A stretch of DNA of 64,000 nucleotides, from positions 3,425,001 through 3,489,000 of the forward strand of contig NZ_AP018694.1 in NCBI RefSeq assembly GCF_009689585.1, in the 5' to 3' direction. The notes below the pieces were generated by a model. The model was given only the letters and a program-made list of their open reading frames with translations. It had not been told where the DNA came from and did not search any database. Below, piece by piece: positions 44,394-54,462 of this stretch. Position 1 is the stretch's first letter, and the number at the start of each line of letters is the position of its first letter. The stretch comes from Aquipluma nitroreducens. GTDB lineage: Bacteria; Bacteroidota; Bacteroidia; Bacteroidales; Prolixibacteraceae. The translations under genes and the position numbers were made by a program.

Positions 44394-46244
44394 TCATTTG
44401 AGCAATTTTTCAAAATCTTCCAATGGCATAATCGAGAGTACTTTTTTCCCTTTGGGCGAAAAATTGGGCGTCTGACAGGCAAACAAGTTGTCGATGAGTT
44501 CGCTGATTTCGCCCGGTTTCAACGCATGTCCATATGGAATGGCTGATGCCTGTGCCAATGAAATGGCAACTGTTTCCCTGGCTTTTTCCTGAAGGCTGAC
44601 TGGCGAATTTTTATATGCTTCCAGCAAACTCTCAATAATTTCGATGGGCGACGAAGTATTCAGAACTCCCGGTGTTCCGTTAACAATGAAACTATTCTTT
44701 CCAAAATCGCGAATGTCGAAGCCCAAAGCCCTCAAATCGGGCAAAATACTGGTGAGCAAAGTTGCATCCGAAGCATTCAGTTCAAATGTTTCGGGGAAAA
44801 GTTGTTGCTGGCTGGCTACTTCATTGTTCTCCAAAACCTGCATCAGCCGTTCGTACAAAATTCGTTCGTGCGCCCGTTTTTGGTCAATCACCATTAATCC
44901 CGATTTAACAGGTGTCAGTATGTATTTGTTCTTAAACTGAACTGAACTTTTGGTGGTTTGCTGCTCATCGATCCGGAATTGTACCGGTTCTTCCTCCTGA
45001 TCTTCAGGTTTTGCACTGAAATCAGGCTCCAGTCCTTTGTAAAGCGATTGCCAGTTCGTCGAATTTGGTCGTTCCGCAGGACGTGATGAAAAACTACTTC
45101 CTGCTCCGGAGTAGCTCTTTGCTGGAGTTTGAGTCTCGAATGGATTGTAATTCGGATTCACCTTGATTTCGGGCATGGCCACTTCGTCGAAATTGTGTCT
45201 TGCCATTGGAATTTCAACACTTCCGGCCTGATCGAAATCAATAGACGGAACAATGTTGAATTTTCCGAGTGCTTCGCGAACCGAGGCCTGAAGTATTTGC
45301 CAGATGGCCGATTCGTTTTCGAATTTGATTTCCGTTTTGGTCGGGTGAATGTTCACGTCAATATCTGCCGGATCGAGATCGAAGGAGATAAAATACGACG
45401 GAATGGCATCGGGTGGAAGTATTTTTTCGTAGGCCTGCATAATTGCCCGGTGGAAAAACGGATGTTTCATGTATCGCTTGTTCACGAAAAAGAATTGTTC
45501 GCCAAAGGTTTTTCGGGCAAATTTGGGCTGCCCAATAAATCCCGATATTTTGACCAAGGTCGTTTCCGTGTCAATCGGAATCAGGCTCTGATTGATGTTT
45601 TTTCCGAAGATGGAAACAATGCGCACCCGTTTGTTGGAACTTGCCAGTTCGTAAATGGCAGATCCATTATGGTGCAGCGAAAGTGAAATTTCAGGATTGG
45701 CCAACGCGATGCGCTGTATTTCGTTGATGATGTGTTTCAATTCTGCCGGATTCGACTTCAGGAATTTACGTCGCGCCGGAACATTAAAAAACAGGTTTTT
45801 AATCTGGAAATTGGTGCCGTTGTCGCAACTCACCGGTTCCTGAGTAATGATGTTCGATCCGGAGATGTGAATGAAAGTTCCCAGGTCGTGATCGTGTTCT
45901 TTGGTGCGGAGTTCAACATCAGCAATGGCTGCGATGGAAGCCAGTGCTTCGCCGCGAAAGCCCATGGTGCGGATCGCAAAAATATCGTTGGCTGATTTGA
46001 TTTTTGACGTCGAGTGGCGCTCGAAGGCCATTCGTGCGTCGGTGTCCGACATGCCGCTGCCGTTATCAATGATCTGGATCAGTGTTCGTCCGGCATCTTT
46101 AATGTTTACTTTAATTTGGGTTGCTCCCGCATCAATCGCATTTTCAACCAGTTCTTTCACCACCGAAGCAGGCCGTTGAATGACCTCGCCTGCAGCAATC
46201 TGGTTGGCAACCGAATCTGGAAGTAATTGAATAATATCTGCCAC
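44394..46244 (-). CDS. mutL: DNA mismatch repair protein MutL
   Basis: This ~616-residue GHKL ATPase has conserved motifs IAAGEVIQRPASVVKELVENAIDAG, IDNGSGM, RHSTSKI and TMGFRGEALASIAAI. The transducer and C-terminal dimerisation domains follow. The C-terminal endonuclease motif DQHA(X)2E(X)4E appears as DQKRAHERILYE, with the key His replaced by Lys, and the CPHGR-type motif reads SPKGKK, so the nicking activity may be absent. I chose GTG at 46244 because conservation begins at ADIIQLLPD; an in-frame TTG at 46289 would add 15 unconserved residues. mutS is divergent ~1.7 kb away. Confidence 0.92.
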   Translation of the reverse strand: MADIIQLLPDSVANQIAAGEVIQRPASVVKELVENAIDAGATQIKVNIKDAGRTLIQIIDNGSGMSDTDARMAFERHSTSKIKSANDIFAIRTMGFRGEALASIAAIADVELRTKEHDHDLGTFIHISGSNIITQEPVSCDNGTNFQIKNLFFNVPARRKFLKSNPAELKHIINEIQRIALANPEISLSLHHNGSAIYELASSNKRVRIVSIFGKNINQSLIPIDTETTLVKISGFIGQPKFARKTFGEQFFFVNKRYMKHPFFHRAIMQAYEKILPPDAIPSYFISFDLDPADIDVNIHPTKTEIKFENESAIWQILQASVREALGKFNIVPSIDFDQAGSVEIPMARHNFDEVAMPEIKVNPNYNPFETQTPAKSYSGAGSSFSSRPAERPNSTNWQSLYKGLEPDFSAKPEDQEEEPVQFRIDEQQTTKSSVQFKNKYILTPVKSGLMVIDQKRAHERILYERLMQVLENNEVASQQQLFPETFELNASDATLLTSILPDLRALGFDIRDFGKNSFIVNGTPGVLNTSSPIEIIESLLEAYKNSPVSLQEKARETVAISLAQASAIPYGHALKPGEISELIDNLFACQTPNFSPKGKKVLSIMPLEDFEKLLK

Positions 46245-46310
46245 GTTCTCGTTTTCTGTTTCGGAATTAATTGATGACAAAACTAACAATTGTTCGGGTA
46301 GTTCGAAAAT

Positions 46311-46444
46311 TAAGTTCGGAGTTTGAAAAGCCTAAAGTTCGGAGTTTAAAATGCGGTACTTAGGCTCAATTCGTTAATCCCATTTCCAAATCTCGAAATT
46401 TTCTTCCGTTTTCCGTCTTCCGTCTCCGGTCTTCTGACTTCCGG
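46311..46444. repeat. Post-stop degenerate repeat tract
   Basis: Two copies of AAGTTCGGAGTTT (46312 and ~46335) are followed by a TTCCGTCTTCCGTCTCCGG-type pyrimidine tract (46411-46444) that abuts the stop codon of the GNAT gene. The same two motifs in the same order occur at 4517-4632. Confidence 0.55.
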
Positions 46445-47605
46445 CTATTTCAAATCTTTCCCAAAAATACGAAACCGCTTGTAAACACGACCTCCCATTT
46501 TTTCCATTTCAGCCCGAACTTTGGTGTTGTATTCCAGTTCAAGATGCGAATCGATGACTGTTTTTCCCTGAATGATGGCCGATTGCATGAGTTTTACGCC
46601 CATCATAACGTCAAGTCCTTTGCCGCGGTAATCAGGATCGATACCACCTAACAGCAAATTGAGCTGTTTCGTTTTTCGGGCGGCAGCAAAAATTCGAAAA
46701 ATCCCTAGTGGAAATAAATATCCTTTTGCTTTTTTAATCCCATCGCCAATATGCGACATGGCAATGACAAAAGCCACAACTTCGTTTTGGGAGTTGACCG
46801 CTATTTTGATGAAACACGGATTAATCAGGAACAGATAGCGGTTGGCAAAATCATCCATTTCGGCTTCAGTAAATGGAGTGAATCCATAAATTTCGGTGAA
46901 AGTCTGGTTTAGCAGGTGAAGAACCTTGTGAATATAGGGTTTTACTTTTCTGCGGGAGGTAAATTCCAGAATGCTTAATCCGGTATTCATGCGGATTGCC
47001 CGTTCTTCTATTTTCAGGTAAAACTCCGGAATCGGGTTTGGAACTTTGATTTGGTAAACAACCAAATCAACTTCTTTGCTGTAATCGCATTTCTCAATTA
47101 ATTCGCTCTGGTAAGGGAAATTGCAGTTCGAGGCGATTACAGCCGGTTCGTCAAATCCTTCAATCAGAAAGCCTTGAGGGTCTTTGTCGGAAAATGCCAG
47201 AGGCCCAACCAGCCGATCCATACCTTTTCCCCTTGCCCAATTTTCGACCGATTGAATCAGGGCTGAGGCTACTTCTTTATCATTCCAGGTTTCGAAAAAA
47301 GCAAAGCGAGCATTATTCTCCTGATGCTGTTCGTTGTATTTACGGTGGATGATTCCCATAATCCGGCCAACAGCTTGTTTGTTCCGGAAGGCCAGCAATA
47401 AAATGGTGTCGCACGAATCAAACGATTTGTTTTTCTTCGGATTGAAAAACTCCCAGTCGTCCATGTAAATTGGAGGAACCCAATTGGGGTGATTTTGATG
47501 GATAACGGCAGGCAGATGAATGAATTTAGTGAGATCTTTTCTGGTGTAAACTTCCCGAATTTCTATTTTCTGAAGTTTTTCATTTTGAACTGTCATCTGA
47601 TCCAT
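46445..47605 (-). CDS. GNAT-like protein (large acetyltransferase-family member)
   Basis: The 386 residues contain an N-terminal GNAT-like fold (TRKDLTKFIHLP, LLLAFRNKQAVGRIMGIIHRKYNE, RFAFFETWNDKEVASALIQSVENWARGKGMDRLVGPL). A second acetyltransferase-like half has LLLGGIDPDYRGKGLDVMMGVKLM near the C terminus, resembling the CoA-binding R/QxxGxG/A loop. Relatives are annotated as GNAT or YghO-like; the substrate is unknown. The ATG is at 47605. Confidence 0.75.
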   Translation of the reverse strand: MDQMTVQNEKLQKIEIREVYTRKDLTKFIHLPAVIHQNHPNWVPPIYMDDWEFFNPKKNKSFDSCDTILLLAFRNKQAVGRIMGIIHRKYNEQHQENNARFAFFETWNDKEVASALIQSVENWARGKGMDRLVGPLAFSDKDPQGFLIEGFDEPAVIASNCNFPYQSELIEKCDYSKEVDLVVYQIKVPNPIPEFYLKIEERAIRMNTGLSILEFTSRRKVKPYIHKVLHLLNQTFTEIYGFTPFTEAEMDDFANRYLFLINPCFIKIAVNSQNEVVAFVIAMSHIGDGIKKAKGYLFPLGIFRIFAAARKTKQLNLLLGGIDPDYRGKGLDVMMGVKLMQSAIIQGKTVIDSHLELEYNTKVRAEMEKMGGRVYKRFRIFGKDLK

Positions 47606-47737
47606 TTGCCTGGTTTGTGATGTGTTAAGCTATTCAGAATAAAGGCTACAAGATATTTTATTTTTCTGACAGATTGCAATGGTTTTGTAACTGATTTTTA
47701 ACATAGCGTTGTATTTAGACGGTTATGTCGTCTCGTC

Positions 47738-47783
47738 ATGCCGAACTTCCTGCCCGCACTCTTGGCAGGCGGGGTTTCGGCAT
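47738..47783. repeat. Nested palindrome: CCTGCC...GGCAGG hairpin inside an ATGCCGAA/TTCGGCAT hairpin
   Basis: The outer stem ATGCCGAA (47738-47745) with TTCGGCAT (47776-47783) equals the core of the hairpin at 2878-2924. Inside its loop sits CCTGCC (47749-47754) with GGCAGG (47764-47769) and a GGGG tail. A similar inner palindrome is inserted in the tRNA-Gly remnant at 55840-55868. The rest of the 344-base gap between the GNAT and mutS genes shows only the mutS promoter. Confidence 0.65.
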
Positions 47784-47919
47784 CTCTGATAAGATGAAAA
47801 ATTCAAGTAAAAAACACTGGTTTCAAATTCAAAAAATCAGGATTTGGACATTTGAATTTTGAGATTTTGCCTTTGCTGCCGATTTTTTATTTTCGTTTTT
47901 TATCCATTTCTTTAAAATG

Positions 47920-47927
47920 TATCTTTG
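47920..47927 (+). promoter_or_regulatory. Candidate -7 element for mutS
   Basis: TATCTTTG, a full match to TAnnTTTG, 23 bases before the mutS start. The upstream region is T-rich but lacks a clear TTTG at the right distance. Confidence 0.5.
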
Positions 47928-47949
47928 CTCATCTTAAAAATTCAGATCA

Positions 47950-50583
47950 TTGACTACGACTCCGAAATATGTTGAAACTCCTTTGATGAAGCAGTATTAT
48001 GCCGTCAAAGCAAAACATCCTGATGCCGTTTTGTTGTTCAGGGTAGGCGACTTTTACGAAACTTTTGGCGAAGATGCCATTCGCACCGCTGGAATTTTGG
48101 GCATTACGCTTACCCGTCGGGCCAATGGTTCGGCCAGCTATGTTGAATTGGCCGGATTTCCATATCATGCGCTTGATACTTATCTTCCCAAGCTGGTTCG
48201 CTCGGGAGCACGAGTAGCTATCTGTGAGCAGTTGGAAGATCCGAAAATGACCAAAAATATCGTTAAACGTGGCATTACCGAGTTGGTAACTCCGGGAGTT
48301 TCGTACAACGATAATATTTTGGAACACCGCGAAAATAACTTTCTGGCTTCCGTTCATTTCGACAAAAAATTAGCTGGGATTGCGTTTTTGGATATTTCAA
48401 CCGGAGAATTCCTCACTGCTGAAGGTTCGTTTGAGTACATCGATAAATTGCTTAGCTCATTTCAACCGAAAGAAGTTTTGTTTCAGAAGGGGAAGGGTGC
48501 TGATTTTACTGCTTTGTTTGGCGGGAAATACTACACTTTTTCACAGGACGACTGGGTTTATACTGAAAATGCCGCCAACGACCGGCTGATGCGCCATTTC
48601 GAGACCAAATCGCTCAAAGGGTTTGGGGTTCATGAGTTGAATTACGGGATTATTGCTTCGGGAGCGATTCTTCATTATCTGGATTTGACTCAGCATCACC
48701 AAACCAAGCACATTGTCAATCTGTCGCGCATCGAAGAAGATAAATATGTTTGGCTCGATCGCTTTACTATTCGCAATCTCGAACTTTTTAATTCGATAAA
48801 CGAAGGCGCCAAAACGTTGGTTCAGGTGATTGATAAAACCATTTCGCCGATGGGCGCCCGTTTGCTGAAACGTTGGATTGCTTTGCCGCTGAAGGAAATT
48901 GCCGCCATCAACAATCGCCAAAATGTGGTGGAATATTTGGTGAAAGATGAAAGTTTGAAAGAAAATCTGGAAGAGCATATTCGGCAGGTGGGCGATCTGG
49001 AACGTATTATTTCGAAAGTGGCCGTTATTCGTATTAACCCGCGCGAAGTGGTGCAATTAAAACATGCCCTTCAGGCCATTGCGCCCATCAAAGAAATTTG
49101 CGCACAAACCGATAGCCCGAATTTGCAGCGATTTGCCGAACAGCTCAATCCTTGCGAATCGATCCGGACACGCATTGAAAAGGAAATCCATCCCGATCCG
49201 CCAGCGCTTGTAAACAAAGGCCACGTCATTGCTTCGGGCGTTTCACCCGAATTGGATGAGTTGCGCGAACTTGCTTTCTCCGGAAAAGATTACCTGGCCC
49301 GGTTACAGGAACGTGAAGCTGAGCGAACAGGTATTTCAAGCCTAAAGATCTCGTTCAATAATGTGTTTGGCTATTACATAGAAGTCAGGAATACCCACAA
49401 GGATAAAGTTCCGCCGGAATGGATTCGTAAGCAAACCTTGGTTGGAGCCGAACGCTACATTACCGAAGAGCTTAAAGAATACGAATCGAAAATTCTGGGT
49501 GCCGAAGAGAAAATTCTGGCGATTGAAGTTCGCCTGTTCAATGAACTGGTGGTTGCCTTGTCCGAATACATTCAGGCCATACAATTGGATGCTGCTATTG
49601 TTGCGCAGTTGGATTGTTTGTTGTCCTTTGCTTCCACAGCAATCGAATACAAATATTCGCGTCCTGAGATTAACGATTCTAAAGAGATTATCATCAAAGG
49701 TGGTCGCCATCCGGTAATCGAACATCAATTGCCAATGGGCGAATCGTATATTTCGAACGATGTGACACTGAATCAGGACGACCAGCAGGTGATCATCATC
49801 ACCGGACCCAATATGGCTGGTAAATCTGCGTTGTTGCGGCAAACCGCACTGATTGTGCTGATGGCTCAGGTTGGAAGTTTTGTCCCGGCTGAAGCTGCTC
49901 AGATTGGCTTTGTCGATAAAATATTTACGAGGGTAGGGGCGTCCGACAATATTTCGCTGGGCGAATCCACTTTTATGGTCGAGATGAACGAAGCGGCCAG
50001 TATCCTGAACAACATTTCAGACCGAAGCCTGATTCTGTTGGATGAACTGGGTCGCGGAACTTCAACTTACGATGGTATTTCCATCGCGTGGTCGATTGTG
50101 GAGTATATTCACGAACATCCAAAAGCCAAAGCAAAAACCATGTTTGCTACGCACTATCATGAACTGAACGAAATGGAAAAATCGTTTGTCCGTGTGAAGA
50201 ACTTTAATGTATCGGTAAAAGATGTGGGCAATAAAGTGATTTTCCTGCGTAAGTTGGTTTCGGGTGGAAGCAACCATAGTTTTGGGATTCATGTGGCCCG
50301 GATGGCCGGAATGCCGCCTTCTGTGGTTCGCCGGGCCGACGAAATTTTGCTTCAATTGGAGGATACGCACCGAAAAGAAGGCCTTTCGAAGCCTTTGGAA
50401 GGCATGGCTGAGAAAAGAGAAGGTTTCCAAATGAGTTTTTTCCAATTGGACGATCCGGTGCTGAAACAAATTCGCGACGAGATCAAAAATCTGGACATCA
50501 ACGAACTGACTCCTTTAGAAGCTTTAAATAAGCTAAACGATATTAAGAAGATTACCGGTCTGGATCGGCCTTTCAAAAAATAA
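47950..50583 (+). CDS. mutS: DNA mismatch repair protein MutS
   Basis: The 877 residues include the mismatch-reading FxE motif in [14 protein letters not shown] (Phe35, Glu37) and the lever and clamp domains. The ATPase has Walker A GPNMAGKS (residues 619-626), Walker [16 protein letters not shown] (Asp698, Glu699) and the ABC-like signature [16 protein letters not shown]. Length is normal for MutS1. The start appears to be TTG at 47950, since the conserved ETPLMKQY region begins 9 codons in and the first ATG comes inside it. Confidence 0.95.
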   Translation: MTTTPKYVETPLMKQYYAVKAKHPDAVLLFRVGDFYETFGEDAIRTAGILGITLTRRANGSASYVELAGFPYHALDTYLPKLVRSGARVAICEQLEDPKMTKNIVKRGITELVTPGVSYNDNILEHRENNFLASVHFDKKLAGIAFLDISTGEFLTAEGSFEYIDKLLSSFQPKEVLFQKGKGADFTALFGGKYYTFSQDDWVYTENAANDRLMRHFETKSLKGFGVHELNYGIIASGAILHYLDLTQHHQTKHIVNLSRIEEDKYVWLDRFTIRNLELFNSINEGAKTLVQVIDKTISPMGARLLKRWIALPLKEIAAINNRQNVVEYLVKDESLKENLEEHIRQVGDLERIISKVAVIRINPREVVQLKHALQAIAPIKEICAQTDSPNLQRFAEQLNPCESIRTRIEKEIHPDPPALVNKGHVIASGVSPELDELRELAFSGKDYLARLQEREAERTGISSLKISFNNVFGYYIEVRNTHKDKVPPEWIRKQTLVGAERYITEELKEYESKILGAEEKILAIEVRLFNELVVALSEYIQAIQLDAAIVAQLDCLLSFASTAIEYKYSRPEINDSKEIIIKGGRHPVIEHQLPMGESYISNDVTLNQDDQQVIIITGPNMAGKSALLRQTALIVLMAQVGSFVPAEAAQIGFVDKIFTRVGASDNISLGESTFMVEMNEAASILNNISDRSLILLDELGRGTSTYDGISIAWSIVEYIHEHPKAKAKTMFATHYHELNEMEKSFVRVKNFNVSVKDVGNKVIFLRKLVSGGSNHSFGIHVARMAGMPPSVVRRADEILLQLEDTHRKEGLSKPLEGMAEKREGFQMSFFQLDDPVLKQIRDEIKNLDINELTPLEALNKLNDIKKITGLDRPFKK

Positions 50584-50615
50584 TGCACCGAAAATGCCTA
50601 AAGTTTTAATCCTTT

Positions 50616-50646
50616 TTTGGAGAAAGAAAAAATAGGTATATATTTG
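50616..50646 (+). promoter_or_regulatory. Promoter of the tRNA cluster
   Basis: TTTG (50616-50619), exactly 19 bases, TATATTTG (50639-50646): a full match to the Bacteroidota housekeeping promoter. It lies ~130 bases before the first tRNA and is the best promoter in the window. Confidence 0.8.
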
Positions 50647-50774
50647 CATCGCTGTTTTCGAAAGCACTAAACAGTACGTTCAAATCCGAAAAATGCTGCA
50701 ATTTCCACCAGATTGCGGGATAATATTGAAAAAGGCATCGTTGTCCAGAATGAAAATTCGGGACTGCAAAATAT

Positions 50775-50847
<73 letters not shown>

Positions 50848-50859
50848 CTTTTTAAGGAG

Positions 50860-50942
50860 GCCCGGATGGTGGAATCGGTAGACACGCAAGACTTAAAATC
50901 TTGTGACCATTGGTTGTGCGGGTTCAAGTCCCGCTCCGGGTA
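50860..50942 (+). tRNA. tRNA-Leu(TAA)
   Basis: An 83-base class II tRNA: acceptor GCCCGGA/TCCGGGT (one G-U pair), anticodon stem CAAGA/TCTTG with loop CTTAAAA (anticodon TAA), a long variable arm and T-arm GGTTCAAGTCC. It lies 12 bases after the first tRNA-Gly. Confidence 0.95.
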
Positions 50943-50971
50943 CTTTTAAAATATCGGATCAATAAATTATT

Positions 50972-51087
<116 letters not shown>

Positions 51088-51234
51088 ATTTCTCTCTGGA
51101 AATTACGCTTTTGTTTTACCAATTTTCAATTCTTTCCATTTAATCGGAGCACACTGCTGACTGTAGTTGAATCTGATCGATAGTATTCAGGATGTAATTC
51201 TCCGAATGTATTTCATTCGTAATCTGAATGCAAA

Positions 51235-51267
51235 ATCCCCGGAAAACAAAGATGGTTTTCCGGGGAT
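51235..51267 (-). terminator. Terminator of the T9SS-cargo gene
   Basis: Perfect 13-bp stem ATCCCCGGAAAAC/GTTTTCCGGGGAT, ~75 bases past the stop codon, with a short T-run on the minus strand. Confidence 0.75.
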
Positions 51268-51342
51268 CTTTATGGTCAGAAGTATTGCTGATTTATTTGA
51301 AATGAATTATTAATTGAAATCTTTAATGCTCCTATCAGATAG

Positions 51343-54300
51343 CTATTTTTTTACGAGTTTATAGCATGTCATAGCTTCTTTATTCGTAATACCAATCAAA
51401 TACGTGCCTGCGGGCAAGTTTTGTACCGATATTGCCTCATGATTAGCAACCTTTTTTTCGCTTATTAATTTACCATTCAAACTGGATATCCGGATTGTTG
51501 TTTGGTCCTCAATGCCAGTGATATAAAATTTGTCAGTTGTTGGGTTCGGGTATATACTTATCGAATTTTGCTTTTCGGGGTCAATGCCAGTCTTAATCAC
51601 AACATTAATCTTAACAGTGTCACTTGTTGCAGAATAGTGTTCGGTATCGGCAGGCGAAAACTGTACGGTTAACTCTTGTAAATCGCCGGTATTCATTACA
51701 GTTCCGGCGATAGGGTTATAAACAAATGTTCCTTCAATATTTGCAACTGCATTTAATTGCAAATCGCTCAAGGCTGTCCCATTCACAATATCTTTTGGAT
51801 TTTCCCAGGTAATTACAGGAACTGCTTTTCGAACATTGATCTGTACCGTTTTGTTGACAATCTTGTTTTTCGCCAGATCATTGGGTGTAAACGTTACGCT
51901 TAGTTCCTGAGCATCCCCAACATTTAATTTAGTTCCGGCAGCCGGTGTGTATTCAAAGGTGCCTTCCACAGTGCTTGTTGCATTTAGCTGAAGATCATTC
52001 AGGGCTGTTCCGTAGGAAATATCTGAAGGATTGCTCCAGGTAATGACCGGATTAGATTGGGTCGTTTTAAATGAAATTTCATAACTGTAAGCTATTCCTT
52101 CAGCATTTGCTGCATAAACGCGGGCATAGTAAACCGTATTTGGTTCCAATTCGGTGAGCGAAGCATAGAAGAAGCCTATTGTTGTTGGGGCTCCAAGGTT
52201 ATGTATTTTGCTGTTAAACATGGTTGGGTTTGGACTGGTGCTCCAGCAAATGCCATAAGCTGTTGCATTAGGGAATCCAAAATCAGTAATGCTGCATTTG
52301 CCAATAGCAGAAGTTGATTCAATATCCTTTATTTCATAAAGTATTACATTGGCAATGATTCCTTTAGTGCTAAACGATACCTGTTCTCCGTAACTAGTTC
52401 CTGCCTCGTTAATCGAATAAGCCCTCACGTAGTATTTTGTATGAGTTTCTAATCCGGTTAATGTGGCAGAGAAAGCTCCTGCCTCGGAGATACTCCCTTT
52501 GTCTATCTTACTATTGTCAGTCGTTGGGTTTGGACTGGTACTCCAGCAAAAACCATAAGCAGTTGGGTTCGGTTGACCCAAATCGGTAATATTCCCGTTG
52601 GCAACAGCCGAATTAGTTGAAATACTGCTTACAGCTTGAGTCGTTACTGAAGGCAGTTTTAACGTGGTGAAAGTCATATCATCGCCATTGGTTGTTTCAT
52701 TGGCATTTGCTCCCACAACCCTGTAGTGGTAGGTCGTACCCGCTGCTAATCCTGTAATTGCTTTGCTTACCAAGGTAGTTGTACTGCCCGTAACCGGGCT
52801 TTGATCAGCCGTAACGGTCGTTCCGTAACTGGTTGTCAAACCATATTCAAAAGTTACAGTAGTGCTGGCACCCTTGGCATTAATGGTTCCATTAAGTGTA
52901 GCTCCGGAAGATGTAATACTGGTCGCTGCATTGGTGATAGCAGTTGGGGTGTCCTCATACGTAAATTGGTCAGCACTACCCGTTGCGCTTGTTCCCCCCG
53001 CAGTTGTAACTGTAATATGTACTGTTCCGGAAGTGCTTGCCGGCGAAGTAGCTGTAATCTGTGTATCTGAGTTAACCGTAAAGCTTGTCGCAGCGGTTGA
53101 CCCAAATTTCACCGCAGTAGCGTTTGTAAAGTCTGTTCCGGTTATTGTTACCGTAGTACCGCCAGCGGTGGTTCCGCTGGTGGGCGAAATGCTTGTAATG
53201 TTAGGGAGAGCTGCAAATGTAATATTCAATTTAAATTTCCCGTACATATTATCTGTAAATAATACGATGTAATAGGTTCCTGGAGTTAAAGTAGCAGTTG
53301 TTCCGTTACCAACTTTAAAGTATTTCTTGGAACTTAAACTTGCGTCGTAGCTTGTTGAAACCAGAAATGCAAAATGACTTGTTGTAATTTCATTTGATGA
53401 AGCAAATAAAGTAATTGTACCGCTTTTAATAAGAGTTACCTTATATCCTTTCGAAGGATATGATCCATTAACACTAACAAGGTTCATTGTTGGTGCCAAT
53501 GTAGAAGAAGACATGTCTACATCATCTGTAGGGGCAAAAGGAAGGGTAATTTGTTCGTAAAATGATTCTGTTAGAGTAGTTGTACCAGTAGTAAATGTCT
53601 GATCCTGTCCATTCGTTGTTCCTCCGGTATTTTCGCCAACTACCCTGTAATGGTAAATTGTGTTAGCCGTTAAGCCTGTAATTGCTTTACTTACCGAAGT
53701 GGCAGAACTTCCGGTAACCAGACTTTCGTCGGCGGTAACAATAGTGCCATAGCTGGTTGTTATTCCATACTCGAAGGTAACTGTTGTGCTGCTTCCATTG
53801 GCATTCACTGATCCATTAAGTATAGCTCCGGAAGATGTAATGCTGGTAGCAGCGTTGGTGGTTGCAACAGGAGCTGAGACAGTGGGTAGTGCCGTTACTA
53901 CTCCCAGATTTACAGAGTTTAGAGTGTTACTTACATAGTAGCTGCCTGCACTGCCGGTATTACTGCTGCTTGAAACTACAAATGAACCGCCTGATGAAAG
54001 TGGGTTGTAAGCGATTTGTAAATCCGATTCAGTATTGCCGTTCAACTCACCGACACTATATTGGATACCCACTAAACCTGAATAGCTGCTTAGCGGACTT
54101 GTGAATGTATAAGCCAGGCTTATACTCTGGTCACTTCCATTGGTAACGGCAGTCCCCGAAAAATTAATGCTGTTGTTGGTAATCGTTACATCAGAAGAGG
54201 GGCTAAGTACAAGACCCTTGACAGAAAAAACAGTGCCGTTTTTTATAGTAAATCCACTACTGCCAACACTCAGGAGAGAGGGCTGCGGTGCGGCCCATAC

Positions 54301-54351
54301 CCCTGCTGCCAGCAATAGTACTGTTATTATTGTGTAAATTGTTTTTCTCAT
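51343..54351 (-). CDS. Multidomain secreted surface protein with T9SS sorting domain
   Basis: This ~1002-residue protein has a signal peptide (IYTIITVLLLAAGVWA). Its modules in order are: a unique region (~20-150), a fibronectin-like module (~158-253), a region like the pre-peptidase C fold (~255-375), an IPT/TIG domain (NITSISPTSGTTAGGTTVTITG, ~381-463) and a second, closely related fibronectin-like module (~467-563). Two FN3-like repeats containing YGFCWSTSPNPT (~567-763) and two repeats of the ITWSNPSDISYGTALNDLQLNA type (~767-925) precede a C-terminal type IX sorting domain (ISIYPNPTTDKFYITG ... LPAGTYLIGI). It is probably an adhesin or matrix protein. I chose ATG at 54351 because it starts the signal peptide. 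The gene lies inside the tRNA-flanked segment. Confidence 0.88.
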   Translation of the reverse strand: MRKTIYTIITVLLLAAGVWAAPQPSLLSVGSSGFTIKNGTVFSVKGLVLSPSSDVTITNNSINFSGTAVTNGSDQSISLAYTFTSPLSSYSGLVGIQYSVGELNGNTESDLQIAYNPLSSGGSFVVSSSSNTGSAGSYYVSNTLNSVNLGVVTALPTVSAPVATTNAATSITSSGAILNGSVNANGSSTTVTFEYGITTSYGTIVTADESLVTGSSATSVSKAITGLTANTIYHYRVVGENTGGTTNGQDQTFTTGTTTLTESFYEQITLPFAPTDDVDMSSSTLAPTMNLVSVNGSYPSKGYKVTLIKSGTITLFASSNEITTSHFAFLVSTSYDASLSSKKYFKVGNGTTATLTPGTYYIVLFTDNMYGKFKLNITFAALPNITSISPTSGTTAGGTTVTITGTDFTNATAVKFGSTAATSFTVNSDTQITATSPASTSGTVHITVTTAGGTSATGSADQFTYEDTPTAITNAATSITSSGATLNGTINAKGASTTVTFEYGLTTSYGTTVTADQSPVTGSTTTLVSKAITGLAAGTTYHYRVVGANANETTNGDDMTFTTLKLPSVTTQAVSSISTNSAVANGNITDLGQPNPTAYGFCWSTSPNPTTDNSKIDKGSISEAGAFSATLTGLETHTKYYVRAYSINEAGTSYGEQVSFSTKGIIANVILYEIKDIESTSAIGKCSITDFGFPNATAYGICWSTSPNPTMFNSKIHNLGAPTTIGFFYASLTELEPNTVYYARVYAANAEGIAYSYEISFKTTQSNPVITWSNPSDISYGTALNDLQLNATSTVEGTFEYTPAAGTKLNVGDAQELSVTFTPNDLAKNKIVNKTVQINVRKAVPVITWENPKDIVNGTALSDLQLNAVANIEGTFVYNPIAGTVMNTGDLQELTVQFSPADTEHYSATSDTVKINVVIKTGIDPEKQNSISIYPNPTTDKFYITGIEDQTTIRISSLNGKLISEKKVANHEAISVQNLPAGTYLIGITNKEAMTCYKLVKK

Positions 54352-54410
54352 AATATAATATTTTAGAAAAGAATTATCACTTAGTTGCATATACTTTCGG
54401 TGAAGCAATA

Positions 54411-54448
54411 GATTTGGTAGAATATGAAAAGCAATATTCTACCAAATC
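54411..54448 (-). terminator. Terminator between the two surface-protein genes
   Basis: Perfect 15-bp stem (54411-54425 with 54434-54448), core TTTGGTAGAATAT, between the stop of the fibre-like gene and the start of the T9SS gene. Confidence 0.7.
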
Positions 54449-54462
54449 TCGATTGCTTACTA

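Noticed and set aside
51343-54351. Repeats in the T9SS gene as a CRISPR array or tandem DNA repeat
   Set aside because: The similarities are between protein modules of ~95 residues with diverged DNA, not short regular repeats with spacers.
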